This document shows, one piece after another, positions 4,611-5,538 of a stretch of 5,538 nucleotides of DNA. Under the pieces are notes generated by a model, which was not told the DNA's origin, searched no databases, and saw only the letters and a list, made by a program, of their open reading frames with translations. Position 1 is the stretch's first letter, and every line of letters begins with the position of its first letter. The translations under genes and the position numbers were made by a program. The stretch lies in NCBI GenBank assembly GCA_030151005.1, contig JASLES010000406.1, positions 1-5,538 of the forward strand. The letters run 5' to 3'. The stretch is from Silvimonas sp. GTDB taxonomy: Bacteria; Pseudomonadota; Gammaproteobacteria; Burkholderiales; Chitinibacteraceae.

Positions 4611-4648
4611 CATTAGTCTGACTTTTTAGCCATGGGAGACGAGCAAGC

Positions 4649-5538
4649 ATGATCAACGTAGGCATTGTTGGCGGCACGGGCTACACCGGTGTAGAACTGC
4701 TGCGTCTGCTGTCGCGCCATGGCGGCGTCAACATCAAGGCGGTGACCTCCCGCAAGGAAGCCGGCATGCCGGTGGCAGACATGTTCCCCAGCCTGCGCGG
4801 CTGTGTGGATGTCGCATTCTCCTCCCCGGATGACTCCGACCTTAAAAAATGTGATGTCGTGTTCTTTGCCACGCCGCATGGTGTGGCAATGGCCCAGGCC
4901 CGTGAATTGCTGGAGGCTGGCGTCAAGGTGATCGATCTTGCCGCAGATTTCCGCTTGAAAGACGCCGCTGAATTCCAGAAATGGTATGCCATGGAGCATA
5001 CCTGCACGGATTTGCTGGCCGAGGCCGTATACGGTCTGCCGGAAGTGAATCGCGACGCCATCCGCAAGGCCCGCCTGATCGGGATGGCCGGTTGCTACCC
5101 GACCTCGGTACAACTGGGTTTCAAGCCCTTGCTGGAAGGCGGCAAGAAGCTGATTGAAACCCACACTTTGATTGCTGACTGTAAATCCGGCGTGTCCGGT
5201 GCGGGTCGCAAGGCCGAAGTGGGCACCTTGTTTGCCGAAGCTGGTGACAATTTCAAAGCCTATGGCGTGAAAGGCCACCGCCATTCGCCAGAAATGATCC
5301 AGGGCCTGACCGCCATCCACGGCGCGCCGGTCAACCTGACATTTGTGCCGCACCTGACGCCGCTCATTCGGGGTATTCATTCCACGCTGTATGCCCGCAT
5401 ACTGCCGGAAGCGCGGGATACGGATTTCCAGAAACTGTTTGAAGAATGCTTTGCCAATGAACCGTTTGTGGACGTGATGCCGGCAGGCGCCACCCCGGAA
5501 ACCCGCTCGGTTCGCGGTTCCAACTACGCCCGTATTGC
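4649..5538 (+). CDS. argC: N-acetyl-gamma-glutamyl-phosphate reductase (ArgC), 3' end outside the window
   Basis: NADPH-dependent enzyme of arginine biosynthesis. It reduces N-acetyl-glutamyl phosphate to N-acetyl-glutamate semialdehyde in the cytoplasm. 296 residues are visible; family members of this type have about 340, so some 45 C-terminal residues lie beyond the right edge. The N-terminal dinucleotide-binding loop [12 protein letters not shown] (5-16) has the G5-x2-G8-x2-G11 pattern. The catalytic cysteine is Cys149 in AGCYPTS, and the conserved histidine motif GHRHSPE is at 209-215. The [11 protein letters not shown] stretch (180-190) is also typical. The ATG at 4649 is preceded by GGGAG 10 nt upstream and gives the canonical N-terminus. 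The preceding rpsI terminator and an extended -10 near 4605 indicate that argC has its own transcript. The frame is uninterrupted to the window end. Confidence 0.97.
   Translation, partial: MINVGIVGGTGYTGVELLRLLSRHGGVNIKAVTSRKEAGMPVADMFPSLRGCVDVAFSSPDDSDLKKCDVVFFATPHGVAMAQARELLEAGVKVIDLAADFRLKDAAEFQKWYAMEHTCTDLLAEAVYGLPEVNRDAIRKARLIGMAGCYPTSVQLGFKPLLEGGKKLIETHTLIADCKSGVSGAGRKAEVGTLFAEAGDNFKAYGVKGHRHSPEMIQGLTAIHGAPVNLTFVPHLTPLIRGIHSTLYARILPEARDTDFQKLFEECFANEPFVDVMPAGATPETRSVRGSNYARI

Noticed and set aside
4613..5380. Minus-strand open frame of 255 codons opposite argC
   Set aside because: The plus strand encodes an unmistakable ArgC with cofactor loop, catalytic cysteine and histidine motif. 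The antisense frame shows no recognisable motif and no promoter, and arises from GC-biased codon use.

Overview
The window looks like core chromosome of a betaproteobacterium. Neisseriales (Chromobacterium/Chitinibacter-type relatives) is the best guess. The reasons are the Coq7-type ubiquinone hydroxylase instead of a UbiF type, the rplM-rpsI pair followed by argC, the moderately high GC and the sigma70-like promoters. This placement is inference; no rRNA or other lineage marker is present. There are no mobile elements, tRNAs, rRNAs or CRISPR arrays.

Layout. At 1-881 a minus-strand pair encodes two cyclophilin-type prolyl isomerases: an exported one (ppiA) followed 39 bp later by a cytoplasmic one (ppiB, cut by the window edge). 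Diverging from them is coq7 (1007-1660, ubiquinone biosynthesis), closed by a hairpin. At 1716-1729 lies a perfect FNR/ANR box, upstream of a FocA-like formate/nitrite channel gene (1833-2687). That gene converges on a YhfA-type OsmC gene (2782-3201, minus), and one bidirectional terminator sits between them. The 363-bp gap 3202-3564 is not empty. It holds the OsmC-gene promoter region, then an apparently complete stand-alone small-RNA unit (promoter 3327-3356, about 90-nt RNA, terminator ending 3452), then the strong promoter of rplM. rplM-rpsI (3565-4397) form a tightly coupled ribosomal-protein operon ending in a strong terminator. argC (4649 to the window end, partial) follows from its own extended -10 promoter.

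How it fits together. Most genes are independent housekeeping units: protein folding, quinone synthesis, anaerobic anion transport, thiol/peroxide-type stress, translation and arginine biosynthesis. The two observations most worth following are (i) the unannotated RNA at about 3363-3452, which folds into three consecutive stem-loops, the middle one presenting a CCUCCUU sequence that mimics the 16S rRNA anti-Shine-Dalgarno; and (ii) the consensus FNR box, which predicts oxygen-controlled expression of the formate/nitrite channel.
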